DNA of 64,000 bases, from the NCBI GenBank assembly GCA_017618215.1, contig JAFZUQ010000008.1, forward strand, positions 1-64,000. Reading direction: 5' to 3'. The stretch comes from Elusimicrobiaceae bacterium. Its GTDB lineage: Bacteria > Elusimicrobiota > Elusimicrobia > Elusimicrobiales > Elusimicrobiaceae. Position 1 is the stretch's first letter. Each line of letters opens with the position of its first letter. Made by a program: the position numbers and the translations under genes. The notes beneath the pieces were generated by a model that ran no database searches, was not told where the DNA came from, and saw only the letters and a program-made list of their open reading frames with translations. Positions 44,776 to 54,346 of this stretch are shown here, in pieces.

Positions 44776-45780
44776 ATGAAAAAATTATATATTGGTTTTA
44801 TTTTGTTATTCGGCTTTTTGGCTTTTGCGCCGCAAGTTGCCTTGGGGGATTCATTACCGATGTTATCACTAGAGAAAATAAATCAAATGAGAGAACAACA
44901 AGAAAAAGAATTAAATTGTTTTAACAAAAATAAACTTTTTACAGGATATGGTCATAATTTAAAACTTGAAGAAATTAAAGGTTTTCAAGAAAGTCGTTAT
45001 GCAACAATAATAGGAAGTGGGAAACAAGCACTTACAGGTTCTCCGCACACAAATAATAAGTATTTTTTATATAGAGAAGGAAGATGGCCTCGTAATATCC
45101 TCATTACACAATATAAAGAGGGTGAATGGGAATATAATATTATTGAAACACCGAGCGTAGTAGTTAACTGTAAAGAATATATATTTGTTAAATATAAGAG
45201 TTATAAAGAGATTTCTAAAGGTCCGCACAAAATACACATAGGTGAAACACCTTTAGGTATTAATGTAAGTAGTGTGCAACCTGGAAGTCTTTTGAAATAT
45301 ATTCCCGAAAGAGAAGAAGTACAGGTTTTATCACCTTTATCTGAAAACGATATAATAAAGGATGAATGGGGACATGTCGGATTTACGACAAAAGAAGCAG
45401 CAGAAATATTGGACGAAAATACCGAAGATTTTCAAGACCAATTAGAATATGACACTATCCCCGATTTTGTTATACGCGGAATGTTAATTGCACTACTTTT
45501 AACTTTAGTTATTGAGGGTATATTAGCAATACCTTTTGGGTGGAAATTTGTGGGGCTTGTGTCGCTTGCAAATATAATCACAAACCCGGCACTTAACGGA
45601 ATCATTTGGCATTATCAAATAACGGAAACATCCACAATTTTGTTGCTTGAGGCCGCCGTAGTCCTAATAGAATGGGGCATATTTTCCGTATTTATTCGTA
45701 AAAATTACGGCAAATTGTTACTGTTTGCCTTTATTGCCAATTTAGTATCTTATTTGACAGGGGTTTTCTTTCCGTTATGA
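44776..45780 (+). CDS. Secreted-domain/membrane protein, paralog of 46846-47472
   Basis: 334 aa. Signal peptide MKKLYIGFILLFGFLAFAPQVALG; an extracytoplasmic domain of about 200 residues with two Cys; then a C-terminal membrane part with about four helices (230-333). The first 215 residues are related to the 208-aa protein at 46846: the signal peptides are almost identical, and both share NLKLE, VV.NC.EY, V..GS.LKY.PE..E.QV..P. The C-terminal membrane domain resembles small uncharacterised integral membrane proteins. It overlaps the MFS gene by 4 nt. Confidence 0.75.
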   Translation: MKKLYIGFILLFGFLAFAPQVALGDSLPMLSLEKINQMREQQEKELNCFNKNKLFTGYGHNLKLEEIKGFQESRYATIIGSGKQALTGSPHTNNKYFLYREGRWPRNILITQYKEGEWEYNIIETPSVVVNCKEYIFVKYKSYKEISKGPHKIHIGETPLGINVSSVQPGSLLKYIPEREEVQVLSPLSENDIIKDEWGHVGFTTKEAAEILDENTEDFQDQLEYDTIPDFVIRGMLIALLLTLVIEGILAIPFGWKFVGLVSLANIITNPALNGIIWHYQITETSTILLLEAAVVLIEWGIFSVFIRKNYGKLLLFAFIANLVSYLTGVFFPL

Positions 45781-46802
45781 CGAAAAAGTTATTTAATTCA
45801 ACTTTGCTTTATACTTTGGCGCATGCTTGCGTGGACGGCCTTTCCGTATTAACTGTATTTCAAAACCAGTTTTTTTATGACTATCAGGAAATGTTTTTCT
45901 TCGTCATACTTTATAATATTCTTGCTTTTGCCGGGCAGCCTTTTGCAGGCCTTATTTTAGATAAAACAAACCGCAAAAAAGAAGTTGTCTTATTTTCTTT
46001 TATTTTATTATTTGAAGGGTTTTTATTGCCGCTACCAAAACTGATGAAGGTTATTTTAGTGGGTGTCGGCAACTGCTTATTTCACACGGCGGCAGGGGCG
46101 GAAATTTTAATAAAAGCTAAAGAAAGAATGTGGCCCTTGGGCGTATTTGTTTCAACGGGTGCTTTTGGGGTAACACTCGGCACACTTTATTGGGATAGCA
46201 CAACAGTCCGCACAATTTTTTTAATCGCAAGCATTTTAATTGCCGCGCTGATTTGCTTTATTCCGCAACTCAAAATACTGGCAAATGAAAGCAAAACAAA
46301 AATCAAATGGGGTTTTTTGATTGCCTGCGCTTTGCTCTTTTGCATAAGTATACGCTCTTTTATGGGCTTTGCCAAGACGGTCAAATTTGATATTATGCTT
46401 TACCCGCTTATAATCACCGCTTTTGTTTTTGCGGGCAAAGCCATCGGCGGAATTTTATGTGACAGGTTTGGCATCAAAAAAGTTATTTTAATTTCAGTTC
46501 CTTTGGCGGCTTTGTTTTTCTTTTTAGGGCCTTTAAATGTGGCCTTTTGGGGGCTTGCGCAATTATTTGTAAATATTTCTATGCCGATAACTTTATTCTT
46601 GCTTTACAAAACCGTTCCGCAGCGTCCGGCCTTTATTTTCGGCCTTGCGGCGAGCTTCCTTTTACCTGGTTTATTTATACTTTACCTAATCCCTGTGCAA
46701 GTGCAAAACTGGGTATTTTTGACGATTTTCATTATTAACTACATTTTACTGTTACTCTCGTTTAAAGGCATTTACGGGGAAAAGATTTTTTGTAAAAAAT
46801 GA
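45777..46802 (+). CDS. MFS-type membrane transporter, uncharacterised
   Basis: 341 aa with about ten hydrophobic helices. MFS traits are weak but present: GLILDKTNRKKEV between helices 2 and 3, and GGILCDRFGIKKVIL in the second half. It is shorter than typical MFS proteins (about 400). It is translationally coupled (ATGA) to the preceding two-domain protein and followed 43 nt later by that protein's paralog. This suggests a three-gene unit; substrate unknown. Confidence 0.75.
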   Translation: MTKKLFNSTLLYTLAHACVDGLSVLTVFQNQFFYDYQEMFFFVILYNILAFAGQPFAGLILDKTNRKKEVVLFSFILLFEGFLLPLPKLMKVILVGVGNCLFHTAAGAEILIKAKERMWPLGVFVSTGAFGVTLGTLYWDSTTVRTIFLIASILIAALICFIPQLKILANESKTKIKWGFLIACALLFCISIRSFMGFAKTVKFDIMLYPLIITAFVFAGKAIGGILCDRFGIKKVILISVPLAALFFFLGPLNVAFWGLAQLFVNISMPITLFLLYKTVPQRPAFIFGLAASFLLPGLFILYLIPVQVQNWVFLTIFIINYILLLLSFKGIYGEKIFCKK

Positions 46803-46845
46803 TAGAATGAAATTATCTTAAAAATTACTTTAACACGGAGATTTT

Positions 46846-47472
46846 ATGAAAAAATTATATATTGGCTTTATTTTATTATTTGGTTTTTTAACTTTCGTTC
46901 CGCAAGTTGTGGTGGGGGATATACCGATTATTTTATCCCCGCAAGAAGAACAAAAATTAAAAGAAGGCAAACAAAAATCTTTGGCTTGTCTTAATGAAAA
47001 AAAGGCAAATATTCCTGCAAAATATGAAGGACCTAATTTAAAATTAGAAACAATATCTCAAGGAAAATTCCAGTTTTTTTCCCCCGGAACTAATATGAAA
47101 TATTATATTGACCCTATCGGTATATTAGAAGTGAGAAAAAAGAATATTGATTATAGGCAATATTATAAACACTATGAAACAAAGTTAAAAGAAGTGTTGA
47201 AACAAAATTATACTCTTACAAGCATTGTTCAAAATTGTGTGGAATATGTTACTATATGTGAAACAGATCCCTCTCGTAGAAACAATTATGCTTACAATGT
47301 AACTAATGTCCCGCCAAACAGTTATTTAAAATATGTACCGGAAACTTCAGAAATGCAAGTAATAACCCCAACGGATAAAGAATACAAAAAATTTATGGCC
47401 GAATATAAAAGGCGTGAAAAAAGACTGGAAGAAGAAAGATTAAAGCAGGATATGTATATTGAAATGGAATAA
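46846..47472 (+). CDS. Secreted protein, paralog of 44776-45780 N-terminal domain
   Basis: 208 aa. Signal peptide MKKLYIGFILLFGFLTFVPQVVVG, then a domain with three Cys and a charged helical tail (YKRREKRLEEERLK). It lacks the membrane domain of its paralog. The promoter region is also duplicated: GATAGAATGAAATTATCTTA here compares with GATAAAATAAAATTATCTCA before 44776. Function unknown; Cys-containing extracytoplasmic domain. Confidence 0.75.
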   Translation: MKKLYIGFILLFGFLTFVPQVVVGDIPIILSPQEEQKLKEGKQKSLACLNEKKANIPAKYEGPNLKLETISQGKFQFFSPGTNMKYYIDPIGILEVRKKNIDYRQYYKHYETKLKEVLKQNYTLTSIVQNCVEYVTICETDPSRRNNYAYNVTNVPPNSYLKYVPETSEMQVITPTDKEYKKFMAEYKRREKRLEEERLKQDMYIEME

Positions 47473-47477
47473 AACCA

Positions 47478-48563
47478 CTAAATCCTAAGTTTTTTGAATT
47501 CAAAGTAAATTACTATACTGAAAAATACCACAGGGCCCCAAGCGGCAAGCCAGGAAGGCATCATCCCGCTTTGCCCGGCAGAAGATAATACAGACACAAG
47601 CCACCAAAACCCAAAACCAATTGCAATTGCGGCAACTATATTCAAGAGTTTTGACGAGCGTTTTAAAGCAATAGCAAGCGGCATACCAAGCAGGCAAACA
47701 ATTAATGTAACAAAAGGTGCGGCAAGTTTAGTTTGCAAAAAAGTATATTCTTGGTTTACCTTTAAACCGCTTTTGTTTAGGAAGTTTATGCGTGTTAAAA
47801 TCTCACGTATACTTAAAAAGTCCGCCTCTGTTTTGCCTAGGGCAATTTCGGCCGGCTCAACAGTATAGTCTGAGGCAAGTTTATCAAAATATTCTTCCGT
47901 TACTTTTGCTTCTTTGCCGAATTTCCTAAGTACGCCGTCCTCAAAATTCCACACTTTTTGGGCCTCATCCCAAACAAAACGTTTGGCTTGTATTTGCTCT
48001 TTCAAGGAAAGGTCATCGCCGTAAATATCAATAAACATACCTTCCATTAAACCCATGTCCGCTTTAACTTGCTTTGCAAATAAAATGCGCCTATCGTCCA
48101 AGCGCAAAGTAACGTCATTTTGAACATTTAAATACCAATCTTTTTTACCTTTGATTTTGCGCTGAAATGTCAGTTCCGCGCGCTTTGTAAAATTAGGCAC
48201 AATAAATTCTTGTACGCAAAAACCGAGTACCGCCACAATGCCGATACAAACAAGCAAAGGTTTAAAAATTTGCCTAACGGTAAAACCGCCGGCAAGGCAG
48301 GCAGTCCACTCCCCGGTTGAAATCATATCGGTTATAACTAAAAGGCCGCTAAGCAAGCAGGCAATCGGCAAAAGTTGTACTATCCACGCCGGTAAAGTAA
48401 AAAGCGAATATTTAAGCACCATGCGCAAACTTGTGTTATAGGAATTTATCCAGCGTATTTTTTCAATACTGTCACCCAAAAATACAAGCACGCAAAAAAT
48501 ACATAAAATGAAAAGGAAAGGCCCCCAAAACTTTTTTGCAATATATTTTGAAATTATGGACAT
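47478..48563 (-). CDS. lptG: LPS export permease LptG-like (YjgP/YjgQ family)
   Basis: 361 aa from the ATG at 48563. Six helices, three at each end, flank a periplasmic beta-jellyroll domain, as in LptF and LptG. Start MSIISKYIAKKFWGPFLF is near-identical to that of its neighbour. It works with LptF and LptB2 to extract LPS from the inner membrane. It overlaps lptF by 1 nt (TAATG). Which of the two is F or G follows gene order only. Confidence 0.85.
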   Translation of the reverse strand: MSIISKYIAKKFWGPFLFILCIFCVLVFLGDSIEKIRWINSYNTSLRMVLKYSLFTLPAWIVQLLPIACLLSGLLVITDMISTGEWTACLAGGFTVRQIFKPLLVCIGIVAVLGFCVQEFIVPNFTKRAELTFQRKIKGKKDWYLNVQNDVTLRLDDRRILFAKQVKADMGLMEGMFIDIYGDDLSLKEQIQAKRFVWDEAQKVWNFEDGVLRKFGKEAKVTEEYFDKLASDYTVEPAEIALGKTEADFLSIREILTRINFLNKSGLKVNQEYTFLQTKLAAPFVTLIVCLLGMPLAIALKRSSKLLNIVAAIAIGFGFWWLVSVLSSAGQSGMMPSWLAAWGPVVFFSIVIYFEFKKLRI

Positions 48564-49660
48564 TAGTCTTGCAACCTCTTTTTCCACAAAATTTTGCCGA
48601 CGATAAACCCAATCAGCGGTGTTAGCAGCGGTAAGGGTAAAGCAAGTGCGGTTATCGGCAACTTTTCAGCCAAATCGCGCAAAATGGTAAGCAAACCGAA
48701 AAACCCTAAAATAAAAACTAAACTAAATGCCATCGCAGCTGCTCGGTTTGCGCTTTTGCCTTTTATAAACGCAACCGGGCAAGTTAAAAAGAAAAATATC
48801 AGCGGTGCCAAAGCCCAAGCAAAACGTGTGCCGGGCTGGGATTTATAATCTGCAAAATCTTTTTCCGTTCCCTGTTTATTTTTTAAATTTTCCAGCAGTT
48901 GCACAGTTGTTTGTTCAGACGGTTTTAAATCGCGTTTTTTAGTTTCTTTTACAAGGGGAATAAATAAATTAAATTTGTCAAATTCAGCAGTTATAATTTT
49001 GCCTGTTTCCTGCTCGCTGACACGTTGCATTTGGCCTTTTGTTAACAGAATTTTTATGCCGTTACTGTCTGTAACAAAATTACCTTGCGCTGCATTTATT
49101 TTGGTATTTAGTGCGCTGTCATCGTTCTTGCGGGTAAGTAAAACTTGCGTGAAATTTTGGCCTTTTTTATCGCCTTCTTCGGTGTAGAGTTCCCAATCAC
49201 CGAGGTCTATAAAGGTGCGCGGCTCAAGTGAAATTTTTGAGATTTTTGAAGATATTTCATTTTTTTGCTCGTTTAAATTTCTTAAAGCAAGTGGGCTGAA
49301 AAACCCGTTTAAAGAAATTAAAATTAAAGTCAAAATAATTGCCATAAAAAATATCGGGCGCGTAATTTCTTTAAAAGATAAACCGGAAGCGCGCAAGGCC
49401 AAAATTTCCCCTGTTTTTGAGAGGTTTGTAAGCGTCATCAACAAAGCAATTTGAAAGGAAATCGGTAAACTTAAAACTAAAATATCAGGTAGCAGATATA
49501 CCATCATTGACATTACCCAAAAAATATTTGCCCCGTATTGCATTGCGTAAGAAAATATACGCGAAAACTGCCCCATGAATATTACAAAGACGAGGACAAA
49601 CAGTATTCCGACAAACATTGTCAGGAAATTTTTGGAGATATATTTACTTATTATAGACAT
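48563..49660 (-). CDS. lptF: LPS export permease LptF-like (YjgP/YjgQ family)
   Basis: 365 aa. Same topology: helices near 10-35, 55-80 and 95-120, a central beta-rich domain, and three more helices in the last 100 residues. The start MSIISKYISKNFLTMF and the block TGEILALRASGLSFKEI are typical. TAAAAT (49668-49673, minus) ends 7 nt before the ATG, possibly leaderless; AAGGG abuts the ATG and is too close for a normal Shine-Dalgarno. The pair implies an LPS-type outer membrane. Confidence 0.87.
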   Translation of the reverse strand: MSIISKYISKNFLTMFVGILFVLVFVIFMGQFSRIFSYAMQYGANIFWVMSMMVYLLPDILVLSLPISFQIALLMTLTNLSKTGEILALRASGLSFKEITRPIFFMAIILTLILISLNGFFSPLALRNLNEQKNEISSKISKISLEPRTFIDLGDWELYTEEGDKKGQNFTQVLLTRKNDDSALNTKINAAQGNFVTDSNGIKILLTKGQMQRVSEQETGKIITAEFDKFNLFIPLVKETKKRDLKPSEQTTVQLLENLKNKQGTEKDFADYKSQPGTRFAWALAPLIFFFLTCPVAFIKGKSANRAAAMAFSLVFILGFFGLLTILRDLAEKLPITALALPLPLLTPLIGFIVGKILWKKRLQD

Positions 49661-49696
49661 CCCTTAAATTTTACAAAATAATAACCACTTGCGCTT

Positions 49697-49733
49697 ATAA
49701 AAAAACCATACCTATTATATAAGTATGGTTTTT
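49697..49733 (-). terminator. Rho-independent terminator after mtnP
   Basis: Stem AAAACCATAC with GTATGGTTTT, A/T loop; on the minus strand a T-run continues after the stem. An outer ACCACTT/AAGTGGT pairing at 49683-49689 and 49734-49740 could extend it. It lies just downstream of mtnP and upstream of lptF. Confidence 0.8.
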
Positions 49734-49749
49734 AAGTGGTAAAATAAAA

Positions 49750-50601
49750 TTATTTTTCCAAAATAACTTTCAGTTTTTGCCAAGCGGCTTTGTGCGCTTT
49801 GCGTTGCTCGGCGGAAAATGTTTCAAGCAAAGTTTCATTGCAAGAGCCGCAGCGTTTTAACTTTTTGATTTTCGGTAAAACTGATACTAAAAGTTTTTTG
49901 GCATAAACTTCATTTGTTTTCATTGTTTCCAAAACTTTTGCATGCGTTACTCCTTCTTCATCTTCCTTCCAACAATCATAGTCGGTAACCATAGCACACA
50001 AGGCAAAAGCGAGGCCTGCTTCACGCGCAAGTTTTGTTTCGGGGCAAGCGGTCATACCAATTAAATGCCAACCCATTTTCTTATGAAACAAACTTTCCGC
50101 TTTACTTGAATAGGCCGGCCCTTCCATTGCAATAACAGTTCCGTTTTTGACGTGCGGAATTTTTAAATTTTTTGCTTCTTTTGCTAAAAGTTCGCGCAAA
50201 CATTTGCAAAAAGGCTCGCCAAAGGGTGCATGCCCGACAAGGCCGTTACCGAAGAAAGTATTTGTGCGCAAAGTTGTTTTATCAACAACTTGATCCGGGA
50301 AAACTAAAGTTTTTGGAGGCATTTTTTCTGTTAAAGAACCGACTGCGCTAAAAGCTAAAACCACACGTGCACCAAGTTTTTTTAATGCATAAATATTTGC
50401 GCGGTAAGGAACTTCCGTAGGTGTAAAAATATGTTTCCTGTTGTGGCGTGCTAAAAAACCGATTTTAACCCCGGCAAGTTCACCCGTAATAATTTTATCA
50501 GACGGATTTCCAAACGGTGTTTTAACCGCAATTTCTTTTTTATTTTTAAGGCCTTCTAAATTACAAAGACCGCTGCCTCCGATAATACCAACATCTATCA
50601 T
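49750..50601 (-). CDS. mtnP: S-methyl-5'-thioadenosine phosphorylase
   Basis: 283 aa, purine nucleoside phosphorylase-like fold. Cleaves methylthioadenosine to adenine and methylthioribose-1-phosphate. IGGSGL at the start, [49 protein letters not shown] and VTDYDCW match the MTAP group. It has a C-terminal CGSCNETL element. Its ATG overlaps the glyA stop by 4 nt. MTA arises from polyamine or SAM use; a polyamine-enzyme-like gene (51964) lies nearby. Confidence 0.93.
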   Translation of the reverse strand: MIDVGIIGGSGLCNLEGLKNKKEIAVKTPFGNPSDKIITGELAGVKIGFLARHNRKHIFTPTEVPYRANIYALKKLGARVVLAFSAVGSLTEKMPPKTLVFPDQVVDKTTLRTNTFFGNGLVGHAPFGEPFCKCLRELLAKEAKNLKIPHVKNGTVIAMEGPAYSSKAESLFHKKMGWHLIGMTACPETKLAREAGLAFALCAMVTDYDCWKEDEEGVTHAKVLETMKTNEVYAKKLLVSVLPKIKKLKRCGSCNETLLETFSAEQRKAHKAAWQKLKVILEK

Positions 50602-51848
50602 AATACACCCCCTTCATATAACGGGAAATTTTTGAGGAAATTTTTAACTTCTTCCGCAATTTGCGCGAGTTTATTTTCATCACTTGCGTTAAGTATTGCG
50701 CTATCAATAAATTCGGCAACTTTAATCATATCTTTTTCTTTCATACCGCGTGTTGTTACCGCCGGTGTTCCAAGCCTGATTCCGCTTGCAATAAACGGTT
50801 TTTGTGTATCATAAGGAATTGTGTTTTTATTGCAAGTTATGCCTGCTTTATCAAGTGCTGCTTCAGCTGCTTTACCTGTAATATTTTTTGAAGTTAAATC
50901 AACACAAAATACATGGCAATCTGTTCCGCCTGCAACAATGCGGTAACCTTTATTTTTCATTTCTGTACATAATGCTTGTGCATTTTTCTTGATTTGTTTT
51001 TGATATTCTTTAAATTCCGGTTTTAATGCTTCACCGAAACAAACTGCTTTACCTGCAATTACGTGCATTAAAGGCCCGCCTTGCATACCGGGGAAGACGG
51101 AAGAATTAACTTGCTTTAAATATTTTTCTTTACACAAAATTAAACCGCCGCGCGGCCCGCGTAAAGTTTTATGCGTTGTAGTTGTAACAATATCTGCATA
51201 AGGAACAGGGCTTGGATATTCGCCTGCTGCAACAAGGCCGGCATAATGCGCAATATCACAAACCAAATATGCGCCGACGGAATCTGCAATTTTTCTTAAA
51301 TATTTCCAATCAAAAATACGGGAATAATTTGAAGCGCCTGCCATAATTAATTTCGGTTTTGCACTTTGTGCAGTTTTATAAGCTTCATCGTAATCAATTT
51401 CTTCTGTATCTTTTCTTACATTAATTTCAAACATCTTAAAAAATTTCCCGCTAAAATTTAATGGGTGCCCATGTGTTAAATGTCCGCCGTGGGATAAGTT
51501 TAAACCCATAACAGTATCGCCTACATTTATTAAAGAAAAGTATGCCGCTAAATTTGCTTGTGCGCCGCTATGCGGTTGCACATTTGCACCTTCCGCTTTA
51601 AATAATTCCTTGGCGCGGTTTATGGCTAAACTTTCTACAATATCGACGTATTCGCAACCGCCATAATAGCGTTTTGCGGGGTAACCCTCAGCATATTTAT
51701 TTGTTAAAATACTGCCTTGTGCTTCCATAACTGATGGTGATGTAAAATTTTCAGATGCAATAAGTTCAATGCGGTTTCTTTGCCTTTCAAGTTCTTTTTC
51801 AATCGCTTCCCAGACGGGTAAATCGGTCTTTTTTAAATTAGGGTACAT
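50598..51848 (-). CDS. glyA: Serine hydroxymethyltransferase
   Basis: A 416-aa PLP enzyme interconverting serine and glycine with tetrahydrofolate, feeding one-carbon metabolism. [60 protein letters not shown], and the PLP lysine block [15 protein letters not shown] are all canonical. GAGG precedes the ATG by about 7 nt and a TATAAT lies further up. It is coupled to mtnP. Confidence 0.97.
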   Translation of the reverse strand: MYPNLKKTDLPVWEAIEKELERQRNRIELIASENFTSPSVMEAQGSILTNKYAEGYPAKRYYGGCEYVDIVESLAINRAKELFKAEGANVQPHSGAQANLAAYFSLINVGDTVMGLNLSHGGHLTHGHPLNFSGKFFKMFEINVRKDTEEIDYDEAYKTAQSAKPKLIMAGASNYSRIFDWKYLRKIADSVGAYLVCDIAHYAGLVAAGEYPSPVPYADIVTTTTHKTLRGPRGGLILCKEKYLKQVNSSVFPGMQGGPLMHVIAGKAVCFGEALKPEFKEYQKQIKKNAQALCTEMKNKGYRIVAGGTDCHVFCVDLTSKNITGKAAEAALDKAGITCNKNTIPYDTQKPFIASGIRLGTPAVTTRGMKEKDMIKVAEFIDSAILNASDENKLAQIAEEVKNFLKNFPLYEGGVL

Positions 51849-51963
51849 AAATGCCTCACAAATTTATATAATATATTAAACATTATAGCAATTATGAGTG
51901 CAAGTTGTGTGTGCGCTTGCACCTAAGCGGAAATGTTTATATTGTAATTAGGAGAAAGTGTAA

Positions 51964-53040
51964 ATGAAACCAACACAAAAAAGTTTCTTGAAAGAAACTA
52001 TCAAACATATAGACATTAAAAAACACAATGTCGTACCCTTAGTAGAAGATATGGCAAATATGGCCTATACTTCCCGCGATTTAAACCGCGCTGCCGTTAT
52101 TTATGACAAGATGCTCAAAGATAAAAATTGCTGCGTTTTTGTGTGCATAGCAGGTTCATTAGTTTCAGCCGGTCTTAAAAAGATGATTGTTGATATGATT
52201 CAAAATAAAATGGTTGATGCCATCGTTTCCAACGGCGCAAATATGATTGACCAAGATTTATTTGAAGCACTCGGTTACAAACATTACAAAGGTACCCCGC
52301 ATAATGCCGATGATAATTTGCTCCGCGACCTCCATATTGACCGCATTTATGATACATATATTAATGAAGACGAACTTAAAGAATGTGATGAAACAATTAG
52401 AGTTATTGCCGAATCTTTAGAACCGCGCCCCTATTCTTCCCGTGAATTTTTGTGGGAAATCGGCAAATGGCTTGAGAAAAATAAAAAAGGTAAAGACAGC
52501 ATTTTGTATAACGCTTATAAATATGGTGTACCGGTTTTTGTTCCTGCATTTTCAGATTGCTCCGCCGGTTTTGGTTTAGTTGCACACCAAACGGAACATC
52601 CGCAACACCATGTTTCTATCGACAGTGCAAAAGATTTCTTGGAACTTACCAAAATCAAAATCAATGCAAAAGAAAGCGGACTTATGATGTTTGCAGGTGG
52701 TGTGCCGAAGAATTTCGTACAAGATACCGTTGTTGCTGCAGAAATTTTGGGTGCAAATTCCCCGATGCATAAATATGCCGTTCAAATTACTGTTGCCGAT
52801 GTCAGGGACGGTGCCTTGTCCGGCTCAACTTTAAAAGAAGCATCTTCTTGGGGTAAAGTTTCTACCTCTTTGGAACAAATGGTTTACAGCGAAGTAACTG
52901 TTGCCGCACCTTTAATTATCGGTTACGGTTACCATAAAAAAGGTTGGAAGAACAGAAAGTTCAGCAACTATGTCAAATTCTTACAAGATGATGACAAGAA
53001 AAATCTTACTGCCAAAGGCAGAAAATGCAGGTGCAATTAA
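51964..53040 (+). CDS. Deoxyhypusine synthase-family protein
   Basis: 358 aa. The fold and motifs follow deoxyhypusine/homospermidine synthases: DMANMAYTSRDL, CIAGSLVSAGL, IVSNGANMIDQD, SREFLWEIGKWL, PVFVPAFSDCSAG, and SGSTLKEASSWGKVS with the catalytic-type Lys at 298. The His pair that normally follows GGVPK is replaced by Asn-Phe, so the enzyme is divergent. Bacteria lack eIF5A, so a spermidine-derived small-molecule product is more likely. AGGAG precedes the ATG. It leads an operon with an outer-membrane-type protein and a DoxX-like protein. Confidence 0.85.
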   Translation: MKPTQKSFLKETIKHIDIKKHNVVPLVEDMANMAYTSRDLNRAAVIYDKMLKDKNCCVFVCIAGSLVSAGLKKMIVDMIQNKMVDAIVSNGANMIDQDLFEALGYKHYKGTPHNADDNLLRDLHIDRIYDTYINEDELKECDETIRVIAESLEPRPYSSREFLWEIGKWLEKNKKGKDSILYNAYKYGVPVFVPAFSDCSAGFGLVAHQTEHPQHHVSIDSAKDFLELTKIKINAKESGLMMFAGGVPKNFVQDTVVAAEILGANSPMHKYAVQITVADVRDGALSGSTLKEASSWGKVSTSLEQMVYSEVTVAAPLIIGYGYHKKGWKNRKFSNYVKFLQDDDKKNLTAKGRKCRCN

Positions 53041-53051
53041 GAGGTTATAAT

Positions 53052-53861
53052 ATGAAGAAAATCTTTTTATCCCTAGCCTTAGTTGTTTTGAGTGTTTCCG
53101 CTTTTGCGCAACTTAGCGCAACAGCCGTCAGTGGTAGCGACGGGTATTTTGTAGGTAAAGGTTCTTATGATCTTTCCTTCATTCCCGGCCTTACCATTGC
53201 CCCTACTGCCGCTATAGTTAAACATGATGGTATGGATGATATGTACCAAGTCGGCCTTAATGTTGAAGCCAAAGTTCCGGCTTGGGATGCTTTAAAAGTC
53301 GGCGTAAAAGGCGGTTATACACCAAAGAGAAATTATTATTCCAATTACTTTTATGAAGGTTATGCAAAAGTTAATTTGGAATCTTTACTCTTTAATGTGG
53401 TTGAACTTGATAATTTAACACTTGGCGCAGGTGTAAGGCAAACCGAGCATAAATTTTATAGCCCCAGTTATAAATTGGGAGAAACCGATGGTTATGTTTC
53501 CTTGGGTGGTACAAAAGGTGGTTTTGACGGAAGTGTAACTTACACAAAGGCTCTCCACTTTTCTGATACCAGAGCGGGAAATCCTCTTTGGTTAGATGTC
53601 CCCGGTTTTACAGCTGTAACAGGCGGTTATTTGAATTATGCTTTAGGTGCTAATTTAGGGTATACTTATAAAATTGTCAGGCCCTATGTTAATTACACAT
53701 ATCTTAAAAGATACAATCTCAGCGCGACAGATAACTTGTCCTTGGGTGTGACAGCAAAAATCGGAATAGTTGCGGTTAATGCTGCTGTTGAGTGGATTGA
53801 TGTTTCCAACAAAAATAACAGGCAAACATTTTATTCCGTAAATGGTGGGATTTCATTCTAA
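53052..53861 (+). CDS. Outer-membrane beta-barrel-like protein
   Basis: 269 aa. Signal peptide (MKKIFLSLALVVLSVSAFA), then alternating short beta strands rich in Gly, Tyr and Val, and a C-terminal Phe (NGGISF), the usual Bam recognition end. No family recognised. AAGAGG precedes the ATG, 11 nt after the DHS-like stop. The longer frame to 53025 would overlap that gene and is not needed. It overlaps the next gene by 1 nt (TAATG). Confidence 0.82.
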   Translation: MKKIFLSLALVVLSVSAFAQLSATAVSGSDGYFVGKGSYDLSFIPGLTIAPTAAIVKHDGMDDMYQVGLNVEAKVPAWDALKVGVKGGYTPKRNYYSNYFYEGYAKVNLESLLFNVVELDNLTLGAGVRQTEHKFYSPSYKLGETDGYVSLGGTKGGFDGSVTYTKALHFSDTRAGNPLWLDVPGFTAVTGGYLNYALGANLGYTYKIVRPYVNYTYLKRYNLSATDNLSLGVTAKIGIVAVNAAVEWIDVSNKNNRQTFYSVNGGISF

Positions 53862-54295
53862 TGAATAGTTTATCAAGCAAGGGCCTAAATATTATGCTTT
53901 TTATAGAGCGAATAATTTTCGTCCTTGCTTTTACTTATTTGGCAGCGGGGGAGGCTCTTCATCTTAATGCCTTTATTCAAAATGGCATTGATATTGGCCT
54001 GCCTTATGCCCATTTCATTTGTCCTTTTATTGTAATATCAACCTTAATTTTTTGCTTTCTTATTTTAATAGGTTTTGCATGGAAAATCGCTTGCTTTGGC
54101 CTGATGGTTATTAGTTTGTTTAGCGGTTTTTTCTTCTTTGCCGGTGCTATAAACAAAGTTAATATTGTAGGTGTTTTGCTTTCCTTCGTTATACTTGTAA
54201 ACTTTTTAATGCTCGGCAGCGGGCAAATAAGTGTAAGTTATTGGTTAGATAAAAACCGCAAAAAACGAAACAAAAGATTAAGTAATATAATGTAA
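53861..54295 (+). CDS. DoxX-like integral membrane protein
   Basis: 144 aa with four hydrophobic helices (about 10-30, 45-70, 75-95 and 100-120) and a basic tail. The pattern, including the late LMLGSGQISVSYWLD, resembles the DoxX/SURF4 superfamily of small quinone- or redox-linked membrane proteins. Similarity is weak, so this is only a fold-level guess. It is translationally coupled to the barrel gene. Confidence 0.6.
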   Translation: MNSLSSKGLNIMLFIERIIFVLAFTYLAAGEALHLNAFIQNGIDIGLPYAHFICPFIVISTLIFCFLILIGFAWKIACFGLMVISLFSGFFFFAGAINKVNIVGVLLSFVILVNFLMLGSGQISVSYWLDKNRKKRNKRLSNIM

Positions 54296-54346
54296 GCAAA
54301 TTATTCGGTTTTTCCTTATACCTCCTTAAAATGCTAAAATATACAT

